Source: Stephanodiscus triporus
Lineage: Eukaryota; Bacillariophyta; Thalassiosirophyceae; Thalassiosirales; Thalassiosiraceae
Direction of reading: 5' to 3'
Assembly: GCA_036939755.1 (NCBI GenBank)
Contig: JALLAZ010000138.1
Span: 1 to 21,299, forward strand
Length of the DNA stretch: 21,299 bases
Part shown: positions 1-8,304 of the stretch, piece by piece
Layout of the letters: every line of letters starts with the position of its first letter
How positions within the stretch are numbered: the stretch's first letter is position 1
The notes under the pieces: generated by a model
What the model was told of the DNA's origin: nothing
The model's database searches: none
What the model saw: the letters and a program-made list of their open reading frames with translations, nothing else
Translations under genes and position numbers: made by a program

Positions 1-129
1 CCATCGTCGCATCTGCGCCGCCGCTGCCGCTATACGCCTATCTCCTTGCCATCGCACCCCGAAGTTTCCCCTCGAATCGAAGCGTTGTTTTTCTTGCTCT
101 TGCCAACACTGACCTCGGTGTTGTGATTC

Positions 130-1608
130 ATGGACGACGACGACGACGACGAGCACGACTTCGACCCGGCCGACGACTCCGATGCGGCCGCCGCGTGGGA
201 CGACTCCGACGACTCCGAGGAGGAGGAGGAAGAAGAAGAAGGAGACAAAGACGAGCCAGTGATACTCGAGGGGACGATCCACCTAAGCAAGGACGGACGC
301 GTCGTGTACTCCGGGACGTGGGGACGTGGCATCCACGACGAGCCTCTGCCGAAATTCAGGCTCAGGTCGCAGGACACGTTCCGCGCGCCGCCGCCCGTTC
401 CCTCGTCTCCTCTGCAGCCGGGGGCGGACGACGACCCCGACGACGCGAGGGAGGAGAACGACGCCCCCTCCTCCGCCGCGCCATTCTTCGACGTCCGTCG
501 TCCCACCCTGACGAGGCCCTCGCCGCCTCCGCCGACTGGCCCGGCGGTCCCGTCCCCGCCCGCGTGGCGCGCGATGATCTTCGACGGGCACTTCATCCGG
601 CCCGACACGTCCTACGCCGGGGATGGCGACGATAAGAAGGTCAAGGAGCGGGACGTCGAGGTCTTCTTCACGATCGAGGGGTCTCGTCCGTCCTCCGCGT
701 CCGCCGCCGCCGCCGACGACGACAACGACGACGACGACGACGACGAGGTGAAGAAGAAGAAGAAGGACGGCGACGACGAGACGGGGGACGGCGACGGGAC
801 GGGCGACGTCAACAACCACGGCGCACCCTCGACCACGACCGCGACGGCCGAGATCCGGTATCGCATATCGGGGAGGGGACACAACGAGTACGGCCCCTTC
901 ATCCTCGACGGGTCCTACCTCCCCCCCCCCCCTCCTCCTCCTCCCCCCCCGACCGACGGCGACGTGGCAAACCCCGCGTCGTCGTCGACGTCGGCGGTCG
1001 TCAGGTGTCGAAAGACGTACGGCGTGGGGGGCGGATCCGCCAAGGCGACGCATCATCATCATCATCATCATCATCGCGCGACGACGACGACGACAACGCC
1101 CGAGGGGATGAACGACGGGGCCTCCGCCACACGCGTTGGAAGAGGGCGGAGGCGACGACGGAAATTGCAGGAGGACGACGATGACGATTACCTCGAGGGA
1201 AAGGCGGATTACGGAGAGGTCAACGAGCTGTACGAGGACATGGGGCTGTCGATCGAGGAATTGCGGCGCAAGTACTACGGGGGCGGGGGCGTGGGCGACG
1301 GGGATGATAAGGAAGAAAATGACTACGACGAGGACGAGGCCGACGGGAAGAAGGTCACCGCTTCCGATCCGCCGTCGTTGGACGCTGTGAAGCGAAGAAG
1401 GATGGACGATTCGCTAATGCAGATTCTGATTTTTTTTCTGCCTCGTTTTTTGTTCGTCTAAAAGAGCAGACGCGACAGAGAGAGAGAGAGAGAGAGAAGG
1501 AGGGTGTTTGATCCGATGGGTCCGAAGCGTCGAAGGTCCAAGACGACAAAAAGAAACATCGGGTTTTTGTTGGAGGGAAAATATTATACATTTTTTTCAT
1601 ATGCATAA
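130..1608 (+). CDS. Acidic low-complexity protein with GRGHNEYGPF-type domain; unknown function
   Basis: Seen: the ATG at 130 follows an in-frame TGA at 124-126. The unspliced frame ends at TAA 1459-1461 (443 aa). Order: Asp/Glu-rich head (1-40); a block around GTIHLSKDGRVVYSGTW (48-64); FDGHFIR (151-157); EVFFTIEGS (177-185); AEIRYRISGRGHNEYGPFILDG (240-261); a Pro run (265-274); eight His (308-315); a poly-Asp stretch; and LYEDMGLSIEELRRKYYG near the end. The spaced blocks ysGtW / FdG.F / G.GxNE(F/Y)GPF resemble a domain I associate with heterokont and green-lineage proteins; no activity is known to me. The unspliced C-terminus (LMQILIFFLPRFLFV) looks like translated intron. A 78-base intron 1387-1464 (GTGAAG...CTAAT...pyrimidines...AAAG) keeps phase 0 and joins a basic 47-residue exon (1465-1608) containing MGPKRRRSKTTKRN. 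That would give 466 aa. The domain frame is secure; the 3' end is uncertain. Confidence 0.72.
1387..1464 (+). other. Candidate intron in the 130-1608 gene
   Basis: This is a 78-base GT-AG segment. The donor is GTGAAG, a CTAAT branch-like site lies near 1415, then a strong pyrimidine run and acceptor AAAG at 1461-1464. It is bounded by phase-0 codons. Splicing it replaces a hydrophobic Phe/Leu tail with a basic C-terminus. The donor is weak, so this is inference. Confidence 0.42.
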
Positions 1609-2382
1609 GAAAGGAGAGAATATATTGATCCAAGTCCTCGCGATGACAATAATCGCCAGCGAGACAGAGTCAATGGATCCGCTCTCTTGATGTTACCGGA
1701 GAGGAATGATAACTGCTATATTGAAAATAAATTTACCAATCTCGATGATACAGCTTAGACCTACCTCGATCTTGATCCTGCATGTATCTTTTTTGCGGGC
1801 GAGAGCGAGCGTGGTTAATGTTGATGGTAGCATGAACGTCAATTGTCAACGTACCTTTGAGAGCCATTATACGATGCCCCGGATGAATCTTCCTTTAACA
1901 ATCATCTCTCCTCATGCACTATTGAGTAGAAATCTTTGGATCATTTTACGTCTACATCCCTTCCCCCGAAAGGCCCGAATTCGTCCCCAGGAGGACTAAG
2001 TAGGGTTGGGAAGGTTAGCGCTCTTGCAGACCGAATCATGTTATGGCAGCACATGGTAGGTCCCCAATCCTCTGTGTGGCGAAGGGAAAATAAACAATAC
2101 TTATCCTTCGTCTCGTCGGGCGAAGTCAACGCCAGAGGCCGGAATCCACTCATCTGTCGTCTGTTACTTATCGCCGTTACGATTCGATGCGATATCCCGT
2201 CTAGCCTTTTTGTGGTGTTTGTGAGAAGCACACCATATAACTAATTGAATGCAATCCTCTTGAATAGAAATAGAAAGACGCGAGTACATTGAATCCCGAT
2301 GAAAGTCTTCGTGTTTACCTATATATCATATGTCATATTAAAAAAATTAATATCATCTACACTCTAATCAAAGATGGAATCA
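1609..2382. other. Gene-free stretch between convergent genes
   Basis: This holds the presumed 3' untranslated regions of the two convergent neighbours. Most of it is AT-rich with short chance frames. The part around 1936-2244 is less AT-rich and open on both strands at once (about 100 codons each way), but neither translation shows a recognisable motif. No tRNA or structured RNA is visible. Confidence 0.6.
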
Positions 2383-3462
2383 TCATCTTGACTCGCCGCT
2401 GCCGGAACCGCAGATCTCCTTCGTGCGTTTGACCTTGTACATAATCGCCCTCTCCCACTTGACTCTGTGTCTCTTGTACAATTCCAACGCGGCGACCGCG
2501 TCCTCGATGGGACAATGAGGTCGACCGTCGACCTGTATCTCCATCTTCAACTTGTCCCTCGCCAAAATCTTCAATTTCTTCGGCACGTGCGTGGCGTTGT
2601 CGAAGGGCGTGGGGTTGTACTCGTGCGGCCCGAGTGGGCGCATGAACGGCTCGTACCGCGCCGTGTCCCGAACGTCGTGCCACGGATGGTCGTATATTCC
2701 CAACGCCGCGAAGTCGCCGCGCAGGCCGTGCCCTATCACGACCTTCCCCCGTATCAGGTCCATCACGTCCCGACGCGCGTCGTCGAAGGACACCGCGCCC
2801 GACGATTCGAGGAGGTCCTCCGGCGATATGCCCGACACGTGCGTGCGATGATCCGTCACGGTCTCCGATACACGAACGTGCGCGTCGTACACCACCTCGG
2901 AGCGCCAGTTGACGATGGACACGCGCGCGAGGCGGGAGGTCGACCCGTTGGGTCCGATCCCGACCATCTCGCAGTCGAGGGCGAGGTAACGGGACGTCAT
3001 CTCGCTGTCGTCGACATCGTCAATGTCGTCGACCGAGGTGGACGACGGCGATCGTCGGAGGGGGACGTTGACCACCATCGTCTGCGGACGACGACCGCCG
3101 CCGGCGGGATTCTTCGTCCTCCTCCGTCGCTGGTGACGCCGCTTGGAGGAGGATGTCGCGGCCGGCGTCGAGACCTCGGAGGAGGAGGACAGGCTACTGC
3201 CGTCGCCGGACGACGAGATCGACAGCTGCCCCGTCGAGGCCGTGGAGGAGGAGGAGGAGGAGGAGGAGGAGGAGTCGCGCGGCTGCTGCCTCCGGTTGGC
3301 ACGACAACGCCCGACGGCGGCATTCTTCGTCGCGGGAGGAGAGACGCCTTGCTCCTGCAGACGTCCTGATTGTCCATCCCTCCACTGACGCGACCGTCGG
3401 AGGGAGGCGTTCGCCTTGATGGTCGGGCAGGACGACGACGGCGTTGTCATGGGTTGGCACAT
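2383..3462 (-). CDS. REX4: REX4-type DEDDh 3'-5' RNA exonuclease
   Basis: Role known from the family: REX4/XPMC2-like exonucleases trim RNA 3' ends in the nucleus/nucleolus during rRNA maturation, using two metal ions. Seen: 359 aa from the ATG at 3460-3462; a TTG further upstream was not used. The first ~155 residues are low complexity, with a Ser run (64-73) and a basic patch RRHQRRRRTK (108-117) that may act as a nuclear signal. The exonuclease domain runs from about 159 to 335. ExoI is YLALDCEMVG (D163, E165), ExoII is VIGHGLRGDF (D250), and ExoIII is PHCPIEDA (H316, D321). All DEDDh residues are present. RDTARYEPF and the LYKRHRVKWE helix after ExoIII are typical of REX4 rather than ISG20 or REXO1. 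There is no intron. The gene is convergent with the acidic-protein gene. Confidence 0.92.
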   Translation of the reverse strand: MCQPMTTPSSSCPTIKANASLRRSRQWRDGQSGRLQEQGVSPPATKNAAVGRCRANRRQQPRDSSSSSSSSSSTASTGQLSISSSGDGSSLSSSSEVSTPAATSSSKRRHQRRRRTKNPAGGGRRPQTMVVNVPLRRSPSSTSVDDIDDVDDSEMTSRYLALDCEMVGIGPNGSTSRLARVSIVNWRSEVVYDAHVRVSETVTDHRTHVSGISPEDLLESSGAVSFDDARRDVMDLIRGKVVIGHGLRGDFAALGIYDHPWHDVRDTARYEPFMRPLGPHEYNPTPFDNATHVPKKLKILARDKLKMEIQVDGRPHCPIEDAVAALELYKRHRVKWERAIMYKVKRTKEICGSGSGESR

Positions 3463-4713
3463 TGCTTTCAATCTTTGTTCGGCTTTGGTCGATTGTTCGC
3501 TGTTTCGTTTTCGTTAACGCTGGGAGATGGACGTTTACGTCTCGGGGTTACGGAGGCGAGCGGATGTATTACTTTTTATGATGTATCGATATAATTATTT
3601 GCTGTGGCGATAGAGAAAAAATGAGAGAGTGTGTGTCAGCATCGCATGCCAGTCAGCATTTTTTGATGTGAGTCATTTTTTTGTTGTTCGGGTGTTTTTG
3701 TGAGAGTTGACACCGTGACACAACCCTGGCAGCTTGCTGGCAGATGGCGTTCTGGTTCAACACATTTGGGTAGATACGTGTCAGAACTTTTGTCTCAATA
3801 CTTTTTCCCACGTGGAGAAACATTCGTAGAATCAGACCGGAGGACTAAAATAGAGAGTTCGATGACTCAGCTCAGCAAAGAGAAAGAGAGCAGAGAGTTT
3901 GTGCCGCGAAACAACCAACGTCGTCATCACGCACCAAAAACACATCACCCCCGCCACGAATTTCAGGCGATGACAATAATTCTTCTTCAGAACACAGCAT
4001 CACTACGTAATTGTTTGAAGACTCCACTCCTAATCTTCCCCTAAAAAGGTATCGTACTCCGTGGCGGCATCGGTCCGTCATTAACACCACGGTGACATGG
4101 CCTCAGTACCGTCCACATCTTACAGGGCCGGACACCGACTCTACATGAGTAGACAGCCTTATGACTGCCCTGGCAGCCGCCGGGTTCCGTGTCATCAGAA
4201 GCGCTGAGAGAGTCGGGACCATCTCATTCGAGAAAACGGGGGTCGAGGGTCATGCCCCCCCCCCCCCGCATTGGTCAACCCGCCGCCATGTCGGACGAAG
4301 CGGTCGGTGCAGACATTGCGTTTGACGCTAATGACATTAGTACATATGCATCGACCACAGAAAAAGTAACATATGATTTTCTCTGACCGAAATCATGGTC
4401 GTGATCATAATCTTTATGCAAGAACAAGACTGATCTTATCGATAGCCCACGGCACGATTTCATACTATGCGCCAATCAATCTGGTCTTGATCTGCCGACG
4501 GAAATAAGAGGGTTTTTGGTCTTGATCATTGAATAGAGGGACTTTCCACGATATTGTACTCGCAATATCGTCATTAAAAAATCATATTCAAATTTGCACA
4601 TAATTTGAATTCAAACGCCTTCTTCACATCATAACTTCCTTCCGTCCTTATTCTCCCCAATAGTATTCTACTCTTTTGAAGCTTACACTCTGATACGACA
4701 ATCTCCGTTGTCG
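3463..4713. other. Intergenic stretch, no supported gene
   Basis: This contains the 5' flank of the exonuclease gene and the upstream region of the repeat gene. Open frames at 3700-4044 and 4189-4386 on the plus strand have no recognisable motif. There is a 13-base C run at 4255-4267 and AT-rich DNA from about 4330 to 4700. No tRNA, repeat or promoter element could be assigned. Confidence 0.6.
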
Positions 4714-5415
4714 ATGACTTCGCCTGGTCTGCAAAGAATATCGCCCCAACTGAACATCTGCTGCAGCACGCATCACTTGCGTCATAGCAAAAAAAATGTG
4801 CGAAATTCTTCTCCTCTTTCGTCTTCGTTGCGTTCCTCCGCCACCAGTGCATCAGTGCATCACAGAGAGTTCTCGTCTTCCGAGAACACTGACAAGCCTG
4901 GCGATGCGAACGAAGTAAGCATAACTCCATCTTTGTCCTTGGCTTACAAAGACAGTGCACGCTTGAGACCCCAAGCGCTGAGGCAATTGAGCGAGGCCTT
5001 GCTCAAGTTGCCTGCAGTAAGCATACGAACCTCGGTGCTTGTCAGGTGTAGGCAATTGTTGACTCCTTCTCTGTCCTTGGCTTCCAAAGACAGTGCACGC
5101 TTGAGACCCCAAGCGCCGAGGCAATTGAGCGAGGCGTTGCTCAAGTTGCCTGCAGCAAGAATACGAACCTCGGTGCTTTTCAGGTGTAGGCAATTTTTGA
5201 CTCCATCTTTGTCCTTGGCTTCTAAAGACAGTGCACGGTTGAGACCCCAAGCGCCAAGGCGATTGAGCGAGGCGTTGCTCAAGTCGCCCAAGAAGTTCGC
5301 CGACCATGTTCGCCGGCGCGGGCGTGAAATTGACGAACGGATACGATTGGAAAGAGAAATGGCCAACAAGTTGGCCAAGAAATCTCCCAAGAAGTTACCT
5401 AACAAGCTGGCGTAG
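4714..5415 (+). CDS. Unknown protein with three in-frame 46-residue repeats
   Basis: I do not recognise a family. From the ATG at 4714 the frame gives 233 aa ending at TAG 5413-5415. The N-terminal ~65 residues are rich in Ser, Arg and His and poor in acidic residues, resembling an organelle presequence, though without a clear cleavage site. Residues ~69-190 are 2.6 copies of a 46-residue unit with SLSLAxKDSARLRPQ and RQLSEALLKLP. The tail is basic and helical (ERIRLEREMANKLAKK), with KSPKK occurring twice. The unit is exactly 138 bp, so several frames stay open on both strands. The plus frame is favoured because most copy 2/copy 3 differences are silent in it (CCT/CCA, CTG/TTG, TCC/TCT, CGC/CGG, CCG/CCA) and because its unique tail looks like ordinary protein. 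GTAAGC sites inside could be splice donors, so exon structure is uncertain. Confidence 0.5.
   Translation: MTSPGLQRISPQLNICCSTHHLRHSKKNVRNSSPLSSSLRSSATSASVHHREFSSSENTDKPGDANEVSITPSLSLAYKDSARLRPQALRQLSEALLKLPAVSIRTSVLVRCRQLLTPSLSLASKDSARLRPQAPRQLSEALLKLPAARIRTSVLFRCRQFLTPSLSLASKDSARLRPQAPRRLSEALLKSPKKFADHVRRRGREIDERIRLEREMANKLAKKSPKKLPNKLA
4924..5287. repeat. 138-bp tandem repeat, about 2.6 copies
   Basis: Copies start at 4924, 5062 and 5200, each opening with ACTCC followed by a CTTTGTCCTTGGCTT-like stretch. The third copy is cut short near 5287. Copies differ by about 10 substitutions and no indels, so the spacing is exactly 138 bp and the reading frame is kept. Confidence 0.95.
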
Positions 5416-6011
5416 AGGAATGTGATTGTTGTGAATGCCTCTCGGAATGTTATTGCGTCTGTTCAGGTGACGGACGGCCTTGCAATAGTGAACAATTGGA
5501 ACAAAAACCTCAGTGATTAAGTTATGTCGTGTTAGTAAGTATTTAATCATCATATCAGTACGAGTTAAATGAGGGTAAGTATGTACCTCCGAGAAAAAAG
5601 TTGTTAGTACTTAACATATTTGCAAGTGGACGATGCCGTGCTCGTATGCTAGCATCGATGATTTAGAAGCAAGAGGGCAAGTATGTATCTCCCAGAAAAT
5701 GACAATTGCACGCTGTGGTGCCTTATGCGTAACATCGATGGTTGAATGGTTTAGAAGCATCGAAGGTCGACGAGACAATCCGTCCTGACTAAGTAGTTGT
5801 ATCGTCCCGAGCAGGCATGGATATAAAAACTGCAAGCATGCTGTTCTGCTGTTCAATATCAATATCTCTAGCATGGACCATCAACTCGTGCTGTACAGTG
5901 GTGGCAGACATTTCACACCATCTCTAGACTGATGGGTTGGAATCTTTCGTACCGAACTCTAGGCAAGAAGAACCGCGATGGGGAAAAAAAGGGAAACCCG
6001 GTCATCGTCTC
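5416..6011. other. Intergenic stretch with decayed duplication
   Basis: No coding region is supported. It carries the imperfect ~102-bp direct duplication listed separately. The right end is the 3' flank of the minus-strand dehydrogenase gene. Confidence 0.6.
5571..5774. repeat. Degenerate ~102-bp direct duplication
   Basis: GAGGGTAAGTATGTACCTCC at 5571 recurs as GAGGGCAAGTATGTATCTCC at 5673. Further matches follow: a GATGCCGTGCTCGTATG-like stretch, ATCGATG, then TTTAGAAGCA before the second copy and again near its end. Small indels separate the two copies. Confidence 0.65.
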
Positions 6012-6885
6012 TCACGACTGATACGTCCAGGATATTTCGCTCTCCTCGTAAAAATGCAGTCCCGAATCGCCCTCCACTTCCTCGTCGTCATCCCCGAAAT
6101 CGTCATCGTCGACCTCGACATCATCATCGTCCACATCCCCCCCTCCCTCTTCCCCCCCGTCGTCGTCCTCGTCGGCATATTCCTCCAACCCCGCACCACC
6201 GTCGTCTCCCCCCCGTTCCATCAACGCCAGGAGATACGCGGTCCTCGCCCCCCTCGCCGGATCCACCGTCCCCATATTGTTATTCTGGTCTGTACGGCAA
6301 TATCCAGGATCGACGGAATTTATCATCATCCCTGGACGTTCCCTCGCCATGACGCGCGTCAACGCGATGACCCCGAGCTTGCTCATGCCGTAGCACGTGT
6401 TCGGCCATCCCTCCCTTTCGTGCGTGCCGTCCTCGACGCATTCCACGAATCGGTCCATCAACTCCGACAGTCTCGGTACAGTCAAGGTCTCGGAGGTGAA
6501 TTCCTCCACGAGGTCGCGATTGCGCAGTATCGTAAGACGTCCCGCGTAGCTCGCGATATTGATAATCCTTGGCGAGTCCGACCGTTCCAACAACGGCAAG
6601 AAGGATTCCGTGACCCGTAGCGTGCCTCGGTAATTCGTGTCCACGGTGATACCCGCCTGTTCCACGAACGGCGTGAATCTCGTCCTCCCGTACAGCGTCG
6701 GGTCGTTGTAGCACACCGCGGCGTTGTTCACGAGGACGTCGAGCACGCCGCCGTACTCCGACTCGACCCACGCGGCCGCCCGATCGATCGACGAGAGGTC
6801 AGTGAGATCGAACGGATGTGGCAATGCGACGACGTCGCATTCGACCGACGACCCGGGGTCGTCGTCGTCTTCGTAGTCGTAGTTT

Positions 6886-6925
<40 letters not shown>

Positions 6926-7235
6926 GACGATGGTCGTCGGACGGGGAGGGATTCGTTCGTAGGTCCTCGGCGGCGAGACGGCCTAGCTCGACGTCACGAC
7001 ACGCTATGATGACCGTGTAGCCGGGCTCGGAACCGACGAGTCGCGCAATCTCCTTGCCTATGCCTCTGTTCCCGCCCGTGACGAGCACGAGCCTATTCCT
7101 ATTCCTATTCCTCTCGACGATCGGGATCGGGGGGGTCGTGGAGGAGGAGGAGAAGCCGACCGCCGCATTCGGCAGGAGGAGGAGGAGGACCGCCGCCGCG
7201 AGCATCGTCGGCGGTGGCAGCGGCGGCGGGACCAT
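6012..7235 (-). CDS. Plastid-type short-chain dehydrogenase/reductase, carbonyl reductase-like
   Basis: NAD(P)H-dependent oxidoreductase of the classical SDR family; the substrate cannot be told. Seen: 407 aa from the ATG at 7233-7235. Residues 11-27 are a hydrophobic signal peptide ending AAVG, followed by Phe-28 and a Ser/Arg-rich stretch. This matches the bipartite plastid presequence of diatoms (ASAFAP-like motif, aromatic residue at +1). The Rossmann motif TGGNRGIG is at 53-60, NNAA at 170-173, catalytic Ser in IAS (S229), YxxxK as Y282/K286, and PGY at 310-312. The C-terminal HFYEESEISW resembles the end of carbonyl reductase 1. Oddities: a poly-Asp insertion at 105-126 in a loop after the NADP-binding part, and a second acidic insertion of about 50 residues (341-390) just before the final strand. 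All catalytic residues are intact. There is no intron. Confidence 0.88.
6886..6921. repeat. (GTC)n triplet tract inside the SDR gene
   Basis: About a dozen uninterrupted GTC triplets (GAC on the coding strand) encode the poly-Asp run at residues ~105-116. Many similar tracts lie in the coding regions of the left half of the window. Confidence 0.9.
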
Positions 7236-7613
7236 CGCAGTCGAGAAGAAATGGGAGGGCGAAGAGGGCGCGATGGTCCTGCGTTGGTGGTGAACCCGTG
7301 TACTCCTAGATGTTTAATCGGGAGTCCCCATTAAGCAGTTCGTCGCAAGAATCTCTGTTGAGGTATCACCATCTTCTTCTAAGCCCAAATCTGGCGGGAA
7401 GAAGAATGTTTCCTGGCTTGACTGCCCAAAAGTTCCTCGGCCTGCTAAGTCACTACGTCAGCAAGCCAGAGTTTTCCATCGACCTCTTTCGGTCTCAGAG
7501 TAGAAGCGAATACTCATAATTCGAATAATATCTCGATTATCAAAGTCTAATCGGCTACTCGAATTATATCGTTTGAGTATTGCTTCAACACTCCTACTCT
7601 ACTCAAAAGAAAG
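7236..7613. other. Divergent intergenic region (SDR / Kazal)
   Basis: This 378-base gap separates the start codons of two divergent genes and should hold both promoters. The left part is GC-rich. From about 7500 it is AT-rich, with TTCGAATAATATCTCG and TCGAATTATATCG stretches. I could not assign any box. Confidence 0.5.
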
Positions 7614-8046
7614 ATGAATCCCAACCGCTTCCTCGCACTGAGCCTTATGGCCCTCACGACAACGCCCACGACATCTGCCGTGAGGATGATGAGGGGAAAG
7701 AATAGCTCCCCCTAAATCATTAGTACTACCAACGTAAGTCGGGTACCCTTTTGCTTTTTCGTCATCCTCCTCCCTCCTCGCTATCTCACTTCGCGGATCA
7801 TTCGCGCACTTGGTTCTTCTACCCTCGAAGCTTGCGACGTGTATCATTGGCACTTCGTGCGACTCCCGTGACACAGGATCTGCCGAAGAACCTTGCCCTG
7901 AAATGTGCGTTATGGATTTTGATCCGGTGATCGGCTGTGATGGTAAAACATACAGCAATGAGTGTGTCGCTCATAGCTATGGAACGAGTGTTTATCAGTA
8001 TTGCGTAAGAGTTAACGACAAAGGCGAGTGCGCCAGTTTCGTATAA
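7614..8046 (+). CDS. Secreted Kazal-type serine protease inhibitor, two exons
   Basis: Known role: Kazal domains block serine proteases by inserting a substrate-like loop. Seen: exon 2 encodes CPEMCVMDFDPVIGCDGKTY followed by SNEC and a final GEC, the Kazal signature. Its open frame has no ATG upstream. Exon 1 (7614-7679) starts at an ATG and encodes 22 residues, MNPNRFLALSLMALTT..TSA, a good signal peptide. Both join in phase 0 over a 151-base intron, 7680-7830 (GTGAGG ... TTCTTCTACCCTCGAAG). The result is 93 aa, so the mature product is about 71 residues with one domain. Oddities: the cysteine sits in PVIGC rather than PVCGS, and the usual cysteine three residues after NEC is replaced (NECVAH). 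Both look more like bacterial Kazal domains than animal ones. Eight cysteines remain in the mature part. A GTAAGT at 7734 is a competing donor but lies after an in-frame stop. Confidence 0.78.
7680..7830 (+). other. Intron of the Kazal inhibitor gene
   Basis: Donor GTGAGG, acceptor CCCTCGAAG after a long pyrimidine-rich stretch; both ends are phase 0. The unspliced frame would stop at 7713-7715, so the intron is needed to connect the signal peptide to the Kazal domain. Confidence 0.65.
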
Positions 8047-8304
8047 TAGGGCGGGGGTTGCGATGGGTGCACGTGCGTTAGAATATATTTTTGGTGGAGA
8101 GCGTCTTCATGAGAGCGGCCTCGTCAGTGAGTTACGAGCGGCCACTGCGTAGGTTATTGAATTAAAGACCAATTTATGTCATGTGCATTACTTATCATGC
8201 AGTCTAGAATAAAGGAGCCGCGACAAGCGTCGTCGGACGAAGAGTATGATATGATTCCCCAGTGAATTTTCTATTTACTAATTATTATTTATTTCCATCA
8301 TACA
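8047..8304. other. Convergent 3' regions
   Basis: These 258 bases lie between the stop codons of the Kazal and beta-helix genes. They are AT-rich with several ATTATTATTT-type stretches, as expected of untranslated regions. Nothing else is seen. Confidence 0.6.

Noticed and set aside
283..1074. Minus-strand frame with a run of eight Met
   Set aside because: It is the shadow of CAT and GAC triplet repeats in the plus-strand gene.
3700..4386. Plus-strand frames at 3700-4044 and 4189-4386
   Set aside because: Their composition is unlike neighbouring proteins, no motif is seen, and the first has no ATG at its listed start.
4924..5287. CRISPR-like array
   Set aside because: The copies are directly adjacent, 138 bp long and coding. 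There are no short repeats with unique spacers.
4852..5405. Minus-strand frames across the 138-bp repeat, rich in Leu
   Set aside because: They have no good ATG start and lack the silent-change pattern. They are open because the repeat length is a multiple of three.
7734..7739. GTAAGT as the donor of the Kazal intron
   Set aside because: The exon-1 frame already stops at 7713. The GTGAGG at 7680 keeps the frame.
7599..7958. Minus-strand frame opposite the Kazal gene
   Set aside because: It is antisense to a recognised domain and signal peptide, and has no motif of its own.
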